A DNA stretch of 37,425 nt from an uncultured Merdimonas sp. Its GTDB lineage: Bacteria; Bacillota; Clostridia; Lachnospirales; Lachnospiraceae. The stretch spans positions 1-37,425 of the forward strand of contig CALWAZ010000044.1 of the NCBI GenBank assembly GCA_944375725.1. The letters are read 5' to 3'. A program made the position numbers and the translations under genes. The number at the start of each line of letters is the position of its first letter. The stretch's first letter is position 1. Of this stretch, positions 7,504 to 14,830 are shown one piece after another. The notes beneath the pieces were generated by a model that saw only the letters and a program-made list of their open reading frames with translations, made no database searches and was not told the origin of the DNA.

Positions 7504-7908
7504 CTAGCGTTCTTCCAGTCTTCTGCCGCATTTGGGGCAGAATTCAAAATCCTCTTCCGTCTCGTAGCCGCAGGCCGGACAGTAACGGAGCCTCTTCTGG
7601 CCTGCCCAGCCCCAGCCGGAACTGCCGCCTCTGCGGATCAATGTCAGCTCCTCCGGGCGGATCTCTGTCTGCTCTCCCCGCTGGAGCCTGCGCCCCGCCT
7701 GGGAATCCAGCTCGTAAAGGCTTCGGCAGCAGGTGGTTTCCGCATAATATTTTCTGCCCCACTTCAGCACCGGGATAAAAAACAGGCTCAGGCACATATA
7801 AGTCACATAGACCCGGTACCGGCCATAGCTTCCGCAGATACCGCAGATGACAGGACCGAAGCTTCCGATTTCCTTCTGATCCGAATTGACTCCAAAGATA
7901 AAAAACAT
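7504..7908 (-). CDS. Small zinc-ribbon protein of unknown function
   Basis: 134 aa. The C-terminus has a double-knuckle zinc ribbon, CPACGYETEEDFEFCPKCG (about 110-128). The N-terminal half has a CGICG motif and a hydrophobic stretch (YVTYMCLSLFFIPVLKW, about 34-50) that could be one membrane segment. The middle resembles linker. It lies 6 bp after the sigma-like gene and 43 bp before the GNAT start, so it is probably co-transcribed. I do not recognise a more specific family. Confidence 0.7.
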   Translation of the reverse strand: MFFIFGVNSDQKEIGSFGPVICGICGSYGRYRVYVTYMCLSLFFIPVLKWGRKYYAETTCCRSLYELDSQAGRRLQRGEQTEIRPEELTLIRRGGSSGWGWAGQKRLRYCPACGYETEEDFEFCPKCGRRLEER

Positions 7909-7914
7909 GCTGCC

Positions 7915-8685
7915 TTATCCTTCCTCTGTATTCTCTCCGTCACCACCGGTTCCCTCTCCGGCCAGCTTCAGGAGATCTTCAATTTCCTCCACAGGCATAT
8001 CCATAAACATGGACAGCTCTTCCACAGAGATTTTCCGTCCCAGATCCTCGGAGAGCTCCTTGATGCCGTCTCTCAAATGATTCAGCCGCTCCGCCAGCAG
8101 ATCCCCTGCCTGGCGCTCCGTCTGCTGTTCTTCCAGTGCCTGGGAAATCGATGTCCGTATTTCCTGTCTCAGATAGTCGAGAGGCGTCATATCCGCCGGG
8201 CGCAGATCAAAGGTCTCCATGGCCAGCATCAGGCCGATATTTCCCTCCTGAACCAGATCGCCCAGAGGCAGTCCCCGCCCGGTAAAGCCTCTGGCTGTCC
8301 GCAGCACCTCCGGCAGAAGCTGTTCTGTCAGCCGGGCCTTCGCTCCTCCGTCTCCTTCTTCCTCAGCCTCCCGGCACAGAGCAAGCAGCTCTTCCTCCTC
8401 CAGGAAGGTCAGGTATTCCATTTCCTTCTCATATCTCTCAAGAAACGCCTCTTCTTCCGGCGTCAAAGGCGTCTCTTCCTCCGGCTCTTCTTCCTCCTGG
8501 GGCACATAGCCCTCCACCGTCACCAGGCGGGAAGCCAGATACCCGAACACCAGCTGCATCTGCTCCTCTGTCAGTTCCATGTCCTTTAAAAATTCCCGGA
8601 CTTCTTCCGCCCGGATACGGTTCTCTTTTTCCGCGGCCAGCCTGCCCAGCTCTTCCAGCCTTTTCTGAAATTCCTGTTGTTCCAT
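7915..8685 (-). CDS. Sigma-70-like protein lacking region 4
   Basis: 256 aa. Residues 27-60 resemble sigma region 1.1 (LTEEQMQLVFGYL). An acidic linker follows (61-110), then region 2 (120-188; LPLGDLVQEGNIGLMLAMETFD matches the core-binding 2.1-2.2 helix) and region 3 (205-242; EDLGRKISVEELSMFMDMPVEEI). The protein ends there: there is no region 4 for -35 recognition or anti-sigma contact. The aromatic WW residues that melt the -10 element in region 2.3-2.4 of primary sigma factors are missing (PLDYLRQEIRTSIS). It may still bind RNA polymerase core but should not recognise standard promoters alone. ATG at 8685 behind AGGAGC; 9 bp downstream of panE. Confidence 0.8.
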   Translation of the reverse strand: MEQQEFQKRLEELGRLAAEKENRIRAEEVREFLKDMELTEEQMQLVFGYLASRLVTVEGYVPQEEEEPEEETPLTPEEEAFLERYEKEMEYLTFLEEEELLALCREAEEEGDGGAKARLTEQLLPEVLRTARGFTGRGLPLGDLVQEGNIGLMLAMETFDLRPADMTPLDYLRQEIRTSISQALEEQQTERQAGDLLAERLNHLRDGIKELSEDLGRKISVEELSMFMDMPVEEIEDLLKLAGEGTGGDGENTEEG

Positions 8686-8694
8686 TTTCCGCTC

Positions 8695-9630
8695 CTATTT
8701 CTCCTTTTTCAGCTCGTTTTTATACTCCAGCACCCGGATTCCGTGATACAGAACCCGGTTCACAGGGGTATCGATCCCGAGTTCCTCTCCCAGACGGACC
8801 ACTGTGCCAGAAAACATTTCCACTTCTGTCTTCCGTCCCCGTTCCAGGTCCTGAAGCGTAGAAGGCTTGTTTTGAGGCGGAAGATTCTTTACCACCTTTT
8901 CCTGCTTCTCTATCTCTGCCTCGCCGATATCGATTCCCTTTTTCTGGGCAATGGCGGCCACCTCGCACATGGCGGCCCGGCGGATGATGTTGGCGCTTTC
9001 CTCCGTCCGGTAAGCCCCAAAGGGGATGCCAAGGAGGGCGCAGGTCATATTCTCACCCACATTTGCCATATATTTGAACCAGAGTCCCTTCAGCATGTCT
9101 GTATTGATTTTATAAGGAATGCGGCAGCGGTCAAAAAGTTCCTTTACTGCCTGTACCCGCGGGCTGTAGGTTTCATTGTTTTTCTCGCCGAAATGCACGA
9201 AGCCGGAATCCGGGTCAAAGTCGGCCACGCCTTTGTCCATGACAATGGACACACGCATGAAGGAATAGAGTACATGCTCCCAGCCATAGACGGCCGCCAC
9301 CCGCTCCTCGCTTTCGATTCCGTTCATGACACAGAGAATCTGGGTCTTTTCTCCCACCTGGTTTGCGATGTCCCGGATGGCCTGGTCAAGCCCCATATCC
9401 TTGACTGCCATGATAATCAGATCCGCCGGTTCCCCCTTCTCTCCGGGCTCCACAATGGGAAACCGGTAATTGACGCCGTTTAAGGTCACGCCCTGGTTTT
9501 CCAGCCTCTTTTTTCTTTCTCCTTCTGCCATAACCCGGAAATTTCCCGGCTCCAGGCCTGCCTCCAGTCTCGGCGCGAAAAACACGCCCATGGCGCCAAG
9601 ACCAATCAGAGTCACTTTTTCTATCTTCAT
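8695..9630 (-). CDS. panE: 2-dehydropantoate 2-reductase (ketopantoate reductase) family protein
   Basis: 311 aa. NADPH-dependent reduction of ketopantoate to pantoate in pantothenate/CoA synthesis. The N-terminal Rossmann motif is GLGAMG (10-15). The C-terminal helical domain has the catalytic lysine in LWFKYMANVGENMT (K187) and the substrate-binding block PSTLQDLERGRKTEVE. The ATG at 9630 is chosen because GGGGG lies 8 bp upstream; a TTG two codons earlier is too close to it. No other pantothenate genes are nearby, and the ApbA/PanE family includes reductases of other 2-oxo acids, so the exact substrate is uncertain. Confidence 0.88.
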   Translation of the reverse strand: MKIEKVTLIGLGAMGVFFAPRLEAGLEPGNFRVMAEGERKKRLENQGVTLNGVNYRFPIVEPGEKGEPADLIIMAVKDMGLDQAIRDIANQVGEKTQILCVMNGIESEERVAAVYGWEHVLYSFMRVSIVMDKGVADFDPDSGFVHFGEKNNETYSPRVQAVKELFDRCRIPYKINTDMLKGLWFKYMANVGENMTCALLGIPFGAYRTEESANIIRRAAMCEVAAIAQKKGIDIGEAEIEKQEKVVKNLPPQNKPSTLQDLERGRKTEVEMFSGTVVRLGEELGIDTPVNRVLYHGIRVLEYKNELKKEK

Positions 9631-9648
9631 GTTCAATTCCCCCTTTCC

Positions 9649-10152
9649 TTATTCCGCGGCGCCGCCGCTTTCCACAGCTCCCGCCTTGCCGGAGGAATCC
9701 CCGCCGGCCGCGGCAGTCATCTTTTCATGCTCCTGGCGCAGCTCCTGATACAGCTCATAAAAGCTCCAGCCGCAGTTATGCTCCGTCAGGACCGCCTTTA
9801 AAGCGATAGGCGGCACCTTTGCTTTCCGGAACTGATTCAGCATCTCATTCAGCTTCCGCTCCCCAAACCCGTAAAGCACCAGCATTTTCTCCGGTATCCG
9901 GGAAGCGCCGTTGCTTTCTTCCTGAGGTGTCTCCGGCTGTCCCGCCGCACTCTCCAGGCAGCCCTCCGGCTCTTTCTCTGTCTCTTCTTCAAAGCCCGGA
10001 AGGCCGGCCAGATATCCCACCTTTTGCTGTATCTGCTCCGGCGTGATATTCCGGATACGGATGCCCAGACGGACCAGCACTCCTTTCAGCTTCTGATCGT
10101 CCGCCGATTTTTCCGGCGTATAATACAACACCATTTCTTTTCTCACTGCCAT
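9649..10152 (-). CDS. DUF3783 domain protein
   Basis: 167 aa. Conserved small protein of Clostridia. The N-terminal half (VLYYTPEKSADDQKLKGVL...GYLAGLPGF, 7-55) and C-terminal half (MLVLYGFGERKLNEMLNQF...LTEHNCGWSFYELYQEL, about 85-145) are separated by an acidic, Gln/Glu/Pro-rich linker. The function of the family is unknown. The ATG at 10152 has AGGAGA 7 bp upstream; the longer frame to 10308 would run into ogg and was rejected. It lies between ogg and panE in the same operon. Confidence 0.85.
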   Translation of the reverse strand: MAVRKEMVLYYTPEKSADDQKLKGVLVRLGIRIRNITPEQIQQKVGYLAGLPGFEEETEKEPEGCLESAAGQPETPQEESNGASRIPEKMLVLYGFGERKLNEMLNQFRKAKVPPIALKAVLTEHNCGWSFYELYQELRQEHEKMTAAAGGDSSGKAGAVESGGAAE

Positions 10153-10210
10153 ATCGTTTCTCCTTATCTGCAGCCACACGCAGGAGCCATCTCCCGGTTT
10201 CTTTATGTTG

Positions 10211-11044
10211 TCAGCTTCCGGCCGTTTTTCCGTTTCCTTTCTGTCCGTGCAGCTCATAATAAAACGCATATTGCTGCAAGACTCCCGCAAAGCCCTGATA
10301 CCGCTCAAAGGGAAATCCTTTCGGATACCGCTTCAGCATGGCCTTGATATGAGTGTCCACCGGAAAGGCCTCAATATGATGGAGGGCAAAGAGGCAGATG
10401 CAGTCCGCCACCTTAACGCCCACGCCGCAGAGCTTCAGAAGCTCTGCTTTCGCTTCCTCATAACTCAAGGATGGAAGTTCCTCCAGATTCACTTCTTTTT
10501 CACAGACCATGCGGGCTGTCTTCACAAGATAGGGCGCCCGGTAGCCGAGCCCCATTTCCCGAAGCTGTCCTTCTGAGGCGGCCGCCAGGGCCTCCGGTTC
10601 CGGAAAGCAGCGGTACGGATTTCCCCGGAAATCCTCCGCCTCCCGGCCGAATTCCCCGCAGAGGGCGTCCACGCATTTCTGAATCCGCGGAATGTTATTC
10701 TGCTGGGAAATAATAAAGGCTGCTATCGTCTCCCAGAGCTCCTGGCGCAGAATCCGGATGCCGCCTCCCATACGGACTGCTTCCTGAAGATAAAAATCCT
10801 CCGGATCAACCGCCTTCTTAATCCCTGCATAATCGGTATGTAAATCAAAATAATTTTCCCAGATTTCTTTCCACTCCTGCTCCGTGCAGGAAAATTGAAC
10901 CTTTCCTCCCTGCTGGCTGATTTCCAGATACCTTCCGAAAGCTGTCAGCGAAAAGGTATTCTCCGAAAGAGGCCGCAGGCGGAAGCACTGGCCGGAAAGA
11001 GCAATCTGGCGGATATCAAAATCGGTAAGTTCTTTTTCAATCAT
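10211..11044 (-). CDS. ogg: 8-oxoguanine DNA glycosylase (Ogg family)
   Basis: 277 aa. Bifunctional base-excision glycosylase/AP lyase for 8-oxoG opposite C. The N-terminal OGG_N-like domain spans about 1-95 and the HhH-GPD domain 100-240. The helix-hairpin-helix LCGVGVKVAD carries the catalytic lysine K211, and the conserved aspartate D230 (FPVDTHI) follows 19 residues later, the same spacing as K249/D268 in human OGG1. Starts with ATG 10 bp after rlmD stops, in a DNA/RNA maintenance operon. Confidence 0.92.
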   Translation of the reverse strand: MIEKELTDFDIRQIALSGQCFRLRPLSENTFSLTAFGRYLEISQQGGKVQFSCTEQEWKEIWENYFDLHTDYAGIKKAVDPEDFYLQEAVRMGGGIRILRQELWETIAAFIISQQNNIPRIQKCVDALCGEFGREAEDFRGNPYRCFPEPEALAAASEGQLREMGLGYRAPYLVKTARMVCEKEVNLEELPSLSYEEAKAELLKLCGVGVKVADCICLFALHHIEAFPVDTHIKAMLKRYPKGFPFERYQGFAGVLQQYAFYYELHGQKGNGKTAGS

Positions 11045-11054
11045 CAGGCGTCTC

Positions 11055-12416
11055 TCATTTTCTGTATGTCAGCAGCGCCACATTCTCCACTCCCGCCGTA
11101 TGGGGGAACATGTCCACGGGCTGCACCTTTTGAAGCTCATAGCGTCCGTCCGCGCAGAGGATCTTCAAATCCCGGGCCAGCGTGGCCGGGTCACAGCTCA
11201 CATAGACGATACGCTCCGGAGCCATGTGAAGCATAGTCTCAAGGCAGGCAGGATCGCAGCCCTTCCGTGGGGGATCGATCACCATCACATCTGCCCGGAT
11301 GCCGTCCTTTTCGTATTTTTCAGGCAGCACCTCTTCTGCCTTTCCCAGATAAAAATCCACATTTTCGATGCCATTCAGCCTGGCATTCCTGCGGGCATCC
11401 TCCACAGCCTGGGGAACAATCTCCACGCCAAACACCTTTCCGGCGCTCCTGGCAAGAAAAAGGGAAATGGTCCCGATTCCACAGTACAGCTCCCACACGG
11501 TCTCCCCGCCTGTAAGACCGGCGTAATCCAGGGCTGTCCGATAGAGCTTCTCTGTCTGAGCCGGATTGACCTGATAAAAGGACAGGGGCGAAATCTGATA
11601 GCTGATCTCTCCGATTCTGTCAGTAATATAGGTCTGGCCCCGGACAGGAATCACTTCCTCTCCGAGAATTACGTTGGTGGCTTTCCGGTTTACATTCAGG
11701 GAAAAGCTGGTCATGCCCGGAATCTTAAAAAAACGATCCGCCAGCTCCTCCACATAAGGAAAACTCCGGCCATTGATCACCAGACAGACCATCAGCTCTC
11801 CTGTGGCAAAAGCTTTCCGGATCAGGGCGTGGCGCAGAAGCCCTTTTCCGGTCTTTTCGTCATAGGGCTCGATTCCGCGCTCCGTCATAAAGGCCAGAAT
11901 CAGCTCCAGAATCTCTTTATTTTCCGGAACCCCGATGGCGCAGTCCGTGCCCGGCACAATCGTATGGGTGCGGCCCGCGTAAAAGCCGGTCACAATCCGG
12001 CCCTCCCGGTCACGCCCAAAGGGGAACTGAGCCTTGTTCCGGTAACGGTACGGATCCTCCATGCCGAGAACAGGCAGCACCGGCGGTGCTTCAAAGCCTC
12101 CGATCCGAATCAGATCCTCCCGGACCTTCTGTTCCTTGTATTCCAGCTGCTTCTCATAGGAGAGTGCCTGGATCTGGCAGCCGCCGCAGCGCCTGTGGAG
12201 AGGGCAGCGGGCTTCTGTCCGGTCTGGAGAAGGAGAAACAAGCCTTTCCAGGCGGGCATAGGCATAGGTCTTCTTCACCTTGGTCAGGCGCACCTCCGCC
12301 AGGTCCCCGGGAAGAGCGTCCTTGACAAAAAGAGGGTATCCGTCGATTTTCCCGATGCCCTCTCCTGTACTTCCCATGGTTTCTATTCTGATCTGTACCA
12401 AATCATTTTTCTTCAA
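11055..12416 (-). CDS. rlmD: 23S rRNA (uracil-C5)-methyltransferase, RlmD/RumA type
   Basis: 453 aa. SAM-dependent formation of 5-methyluridine in 23S rRNA. TRAM RNA-binding domain at about 5-60; [4Fe-4S]-type cysteines C71, C77, C80 and C159; SAM motif ELYCGIGTISLF; catalytic nucleophile C408 in VSCDPATLARD, with the C-terminal general-base region following. The start codon is TTG: GGAGG lies 6 bp upstream inside the 3' end of yhaM, and only 2 bases separate the yhaM stop from this TTG. Related RlmCD enzymes modify both U747 and U1939, so the target position is inferred from the family only. Confidence 0.93.
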   Translation of the reverse strand: MKKNDLVQIRIETMGSTGEGIGKIDGYPLFVKDALPGDLAEVRLTKVKKTYAYARLERLVSPSPDRTEARCPLHRRCGGCQIQALSYEKQLEYKEQKVREDLIRIGGFEAPPVLPVLGMEDPYRYRNKAQFPFGRDREGRIVTGFYAGRTHTIVPGTDCAIGVPENKEILELILAFMTERGIEPYDEKTGKGLLRHALIRKAFATGELMVCLVINGRSFPYVEELADRFFKIPGMTSFSLNVNRKATNVILGEEVIPVRGQTYITDRIGEISYQISPLSFYQVNPAQTEKLYRTALDYAGLTGGETVWELYCGIGTISLFLARSAGKVFGVEIVPQAVEDARRNARLNGIENVDFYLGKAEEVLPEKYEKDGIRADVMVIDPPRKGCDPACLETMLHMAPERIVYVSCDPATLARDLKILCADGRYELQKVQPVDMFPHTAGVENVALLTYRK

Positions 12417-12418
12417 AT

Positions 12419-13366
12419 TCAGACCTCCGTTGTCCTGCGAAGATTTGACTCAAACAGACGGTTGTAGCCCAGCCATCCCTGGTTCTGCCCTGCCGAGCGG
12501 AAGATTTCTTTCAGGGTCTCCATCTTCGCGTCCGTATTGTCCGCCAGATTCAGCGCCATGGCCTCTGCCAGAGCCGGCTTCTTGGGAGACCCGTATTCCA
12601 GTTCTCCGTGATGGGCCAGAATACAGTGCTTCAGCTCATTCTCCAGCTTCTTCGGGAAATCCGGAATCTTCCGGGCCCGCTCTCCCACCATCTCGCTGCC
12701 CATGGCTATATGGCCGAGAAGCTGTCCCTCGTCTGTATAATCATTTTCCGGGAAATCTGACAGCTCATGCACCTTTCCGATATCGTGGCACATAGCCGCC
12801 GTGTACAGCAGATCCCGGTTCAGGAACGGATATGCTTTCAGATAATACTCACAGAGGCGGCAGACACTCAAGGTATGCTCCAGCAGTCCGCCCACAAAGC
12901 TGTGGTGCACGGTCTTGGCCGCGGAATGGAATTTGAAAGCCCGGACAAACTCTGTGTCATCCACAAACAGATCCTTCAGCAGGGCTCTGAGATGGGGTTC
13001 CTTTACCTGGTCCGCATACTTCAGAAGCTCCCGGTACATCTCTTCAATATCGTTGTCGCTGACCGGAAGATAATCTGCCGGATCATACTCGCCCTCTCTG
13101 GCCTTTCTGGCCCGCTTTACATTCAGCTGAAGCGCTCCCTGGAAGCTGGTGGCCTCCGCCATGATCTCCACATAATCCAGGGGGCCGAAGTCCTCAATGC
13201 CCTGAGAATTGGGATCCCATATTTTTGCGTCCACAATCCCTGTCTTGTCCTGCAGAATCATATTTTCATAGGCTTTTCCGTTTTTTGTCACGGCAGACTG
13301 TCTCTGCTTGCAGAGATAAATTCCGGAAACGCGCTCGCCCTCCCGGATCGTTTCAATATATTTCAT
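12419..13366 (-). CDS. yhaM: 3'-5' exoribonuclease YhaM family (OB-fold plus HD)
   Basis: 315 aa, matching YhaM length. Residues 10-95 form an OB-fold nucleic-acid-binding domain. The HD phosphohydrolase domain follows with HHSFVGGLLEHTLSV and MCHDIGKVHE as metal-binding motifs and a downstream HH (ILAHHGELEYGSP). YhaM degrades RNA 3'-to-5' with Mn or Co and trims terminator-derived 3' ends. The ATG at 13366 is chosen over an upstream in-frame ATG because GGAGAG precedes it and the extension would contain only low-complexity Arg/Lys. The HD domain keeps all key histidines. Confidence 0.93.
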   Translation of the reverse strand: MKYIETIREGERVSGIYLCKQRQSAVTKNGKAYENMILQDKTGIVDAKIWDPNSQGIEDFGPLDYVEIMAEATSFQGALQLNVKRARKAREGEYDPADYLPVSDNDIEEMYRELLKYADQVKEPHLRALLKDLFVDDTEFVRAFKFHSAAKTVHHSFVGGLLEHTLSVCRLCEYYLKAYPFLNRDLLYTAAMCHDIGKVHELSDFPENDYTDEGQLLGHIAMGSEMVGERARKIPDFPKKLENELKHCILAHHGELEYGSPKKPALAEAMALNLADNTDAKMETLKEIFRSAGQNQGWLGYNRLFESNLRRTTEV

Positions 13367-13396
13367 TTTCAATCTTCTCTCCTCACCCTGTTTTAA

Positions 13397-13418
13397 GCGG
13401 CGGCCGGATGGCCGCCGC
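13397..13418 (-). terminator. GC-rich hairpin between htrA-like and yhaM
   Basis: GCGGCGGCC and GGCCGCCGC pair perfectly around a 4-base loop, directly after the htrA-like stop. On the minus strand only TTAAAA follows, so termination may be partial or the hairpin may stabilise the mRNA end. The better T-run (CATTTTT) is on the plus strand. Confidence 0.5.
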
Positions 13419-13432
13419 CGCATTTTTCCCGT

Positions 13433-14707
13433 TTACCGCAGTACGTCCACAGTCACACTGCACTCGATTTCTTTATATCCGTCCCGTCCCTGGCGCACGA
13501 TCATCACGCGGATCACCTGGCCTCTGGAAAATTTCAGCATCATTTCCTGAACCTGCGAGATCGAGGTGATCTCTTTGCTGTTGATCTCCGTTATGATATC
13601 TCCTGCCTGAATCCCGCTGCTCATGGCCGGTGATTCCGGCTCTACTCCGGACACGTATACGCCTGCGGGAATCCCCTGGGCTTCTGAAATCTCTTCCGTC
13701 ACATCGATTCCGTGAATCCCCATGTATACCAGAGCCTGGCTGTTTGAAAGGTGCTCGATAACCTCTTTCATATCTGAAATCGCATAGGCCGTCAGAGAAT
13801 TCTCGTTGGAAGAATTCAGATACGCATCCTCAAGAAGCCCTATGACCTGGCCGTTCAGGTTCAGCAGGACGCCGCTTCCGTTTTCCGAGCGCTCCATATC
13901 CGTAATCAGAAGACGGTATTCTCCGTCTATAACGCCCGTCCGGTAACCCGCTGACACAAGCGTCCCGAATTTCACAGAGTCCGCGATCCCGGCCGGACTG
14001 CCCACCGCAATCACAGGCTCTCCCGCTTTCAGGCTTTTGGAGCTTCCAAGCTCCGCAATACGGATGTTCTCTCTCGTAGTCTCTCCCACATCCGCCAGAT
14101 TTACGCTGAGTACCGCCAGATCCGTTATGGCATCATAATTTTTCAGAACCGCGTCCAGGCTGGAACCGTCCGCAAAAGAGGCCTGAATCCTGTCCGCTCC
14201 GGCCACCTTGGAATAGGACGTCAGAATCAAAATCTCCACACCGTTATTTCCCACCAGAAGTCCGGAAACCTGGCTGCGGCTTTCATAGGTCTCATTGAAC
14301 CAGTCGGTATCACTGCTGGAAACCGTCACAGTCGCCAGACTGGCGGAAGCCGCGCTGGCCGCTTCCCTCAGCTCTGCGTAAAGCCGCGCGTAATCATCCA
14401 GATCCAGCTCCTGCGGCTCTGTGATCACCACCGGCTCCTGGGTCTGTGTATTCTCCTGAATCTGCGTCTCCTCTTCCTCTTCTTCCTGAGGAATCGTAAT
14501 CTCTGTCAGCTCCTCTTTTCCGAATGTCCGCTCCATCCAGGGATGCACCATCACAAACACAAAGCAGGCCACCACTCCGCAGACCACAGAAAAAGCCAGC
14601 TGCAGCCCCCCGCGGCGCAGCGCTCTGTTCTGATAAAAAGGCTGCTTTTTAATCTTTTCCTTCACAAAGGAAAATTCCTGTTCCTCATGTCGTTTTTCTT
14701 CTGCCAT
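13433..14707 (-). CDS. HtrA/DegP-like protein with degenerate catalytic residues
   Basis: 424 aa. Cytoplasmic N-terminus (1-32), one membrane segment (34-54), acidic Glu/Thr linker (65-105), trypsin-like domain (about 120-320) and a PDZ domain (327-418, with PAGVYVSGVEPESPAMSSGIQAGDIITEIN). In active S1C proteases the histidine lies in a TNxHV motif; here the matching segment is ILTSYSKV (161-168), with no histidine. The aspartate is kept (D196 in TDLAVL). The serine motif GNSGGPL is replaced by ENGSGVLL (275-282). It is therefore probably an inactive, membrane-anchored scaffold or sensor outside the cell. Start ATG behind GGAGGA, with its own promoter divergent from mutS2. Confidence 0.88.
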   Translation of the reverse strand: MAEEKRHEEQEFSFVKEKIKKQPFYQNRALRRGGLQLAFSVVCGVVACFVFVMVHPWMERTFGKEELTEITIPQEEEEEETQIQENTQTQEPVVITEPQELDLDDYARLYAELREAASAASASLATVTVSSSDTDWFNETYESRSQVSGLLVGNNGVEILILTSYSKVAGADRIQASFADGSSLDAVLKNYDAITDLAVLSVNLADVGETTRENIRIAELGSSKSLKAGEPVIAVGSPAGIADSVKFGTLVSAGYRTGVIDGEYRLLITDMERSENGSGVLLNLNGQVIGLLEDAYLNSSNENSLTAYAISDMKEVIEHLSNSQALVYMGIHGIDVTEEISEAQGIPAGVYVSGVEPESPAMSSGIQAGDIITEINSKEITSISQVQEMMLKFSRGQVIRVMIVRQGRDGYKEIECSVTVDVLR

Positions 14708-14736
14708 ATATTCCTCCGGACAACAAAAAACCGCAC

Positions 14737-14748
14737 ACTGTAAACAGT
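14737..14748. repeat. Small inverted repeat at the htrA-like transcription start
   Basis: ACTGT-AA-ACAGT lies where transcription of the htrA-like gene is predicted to start. It could be an operator or a 5' hairpin. The evidence is only symmetry and position. Confidence 0.25.
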
Positions 14749-14751
14749 TTT

Positions 14752-14780
14752 ATTCTAATACATTTTCTCAGTGGTGTCCA
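14752..14780 (-). promoter_or_regulatory. Promoter of the htrA-like gene
   Basis: Read on the minus strand, TGGACA (14780-14775) and TAGAAT (14757-14752) with a 17-bp spacer match the sigma-A consensus at 5 of 6 positions each. The start falls near 14745, giving a leader of about 38 nt. Confidence 0.65.
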
Positions 14781-14792
14781 GCAGTTCATATC

Positions 14793-14821
14793 TTGAGTTT
14801 CCCTTCAAAGTAGAGTATACT
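14793..14821 (+). promoter_or_regulatory. Promoter of mutS2, implying a leaderless mRNA
   Basis: TTGAGT (14793-14798) and TATACT (14816-14821) are spaced by 17 bp. The normal start point, 6-8 bases after the -10 box, would be around A14828, only about 3 bases before the mutS2 ATG at 14831. No Shine-Dalgarno sequence precedes that ATG. Confidence 0.6.
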
Positions 14822-14830
14822 TTAGGTACT

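Noticed and set aside
11100-12467. 455-codon plus-strand frame opposite rlmD
   Set aside because: Antisense shadow of a well-conserved gene with all catalytic motifs on the minus strand; no recognisable domains in the shadow.
14771-14830. Upstream GTG start for mutS2
   Set aside because: The extension covers the -35 and -10 boxes and is absent from the usual MutS2 N-terminus.
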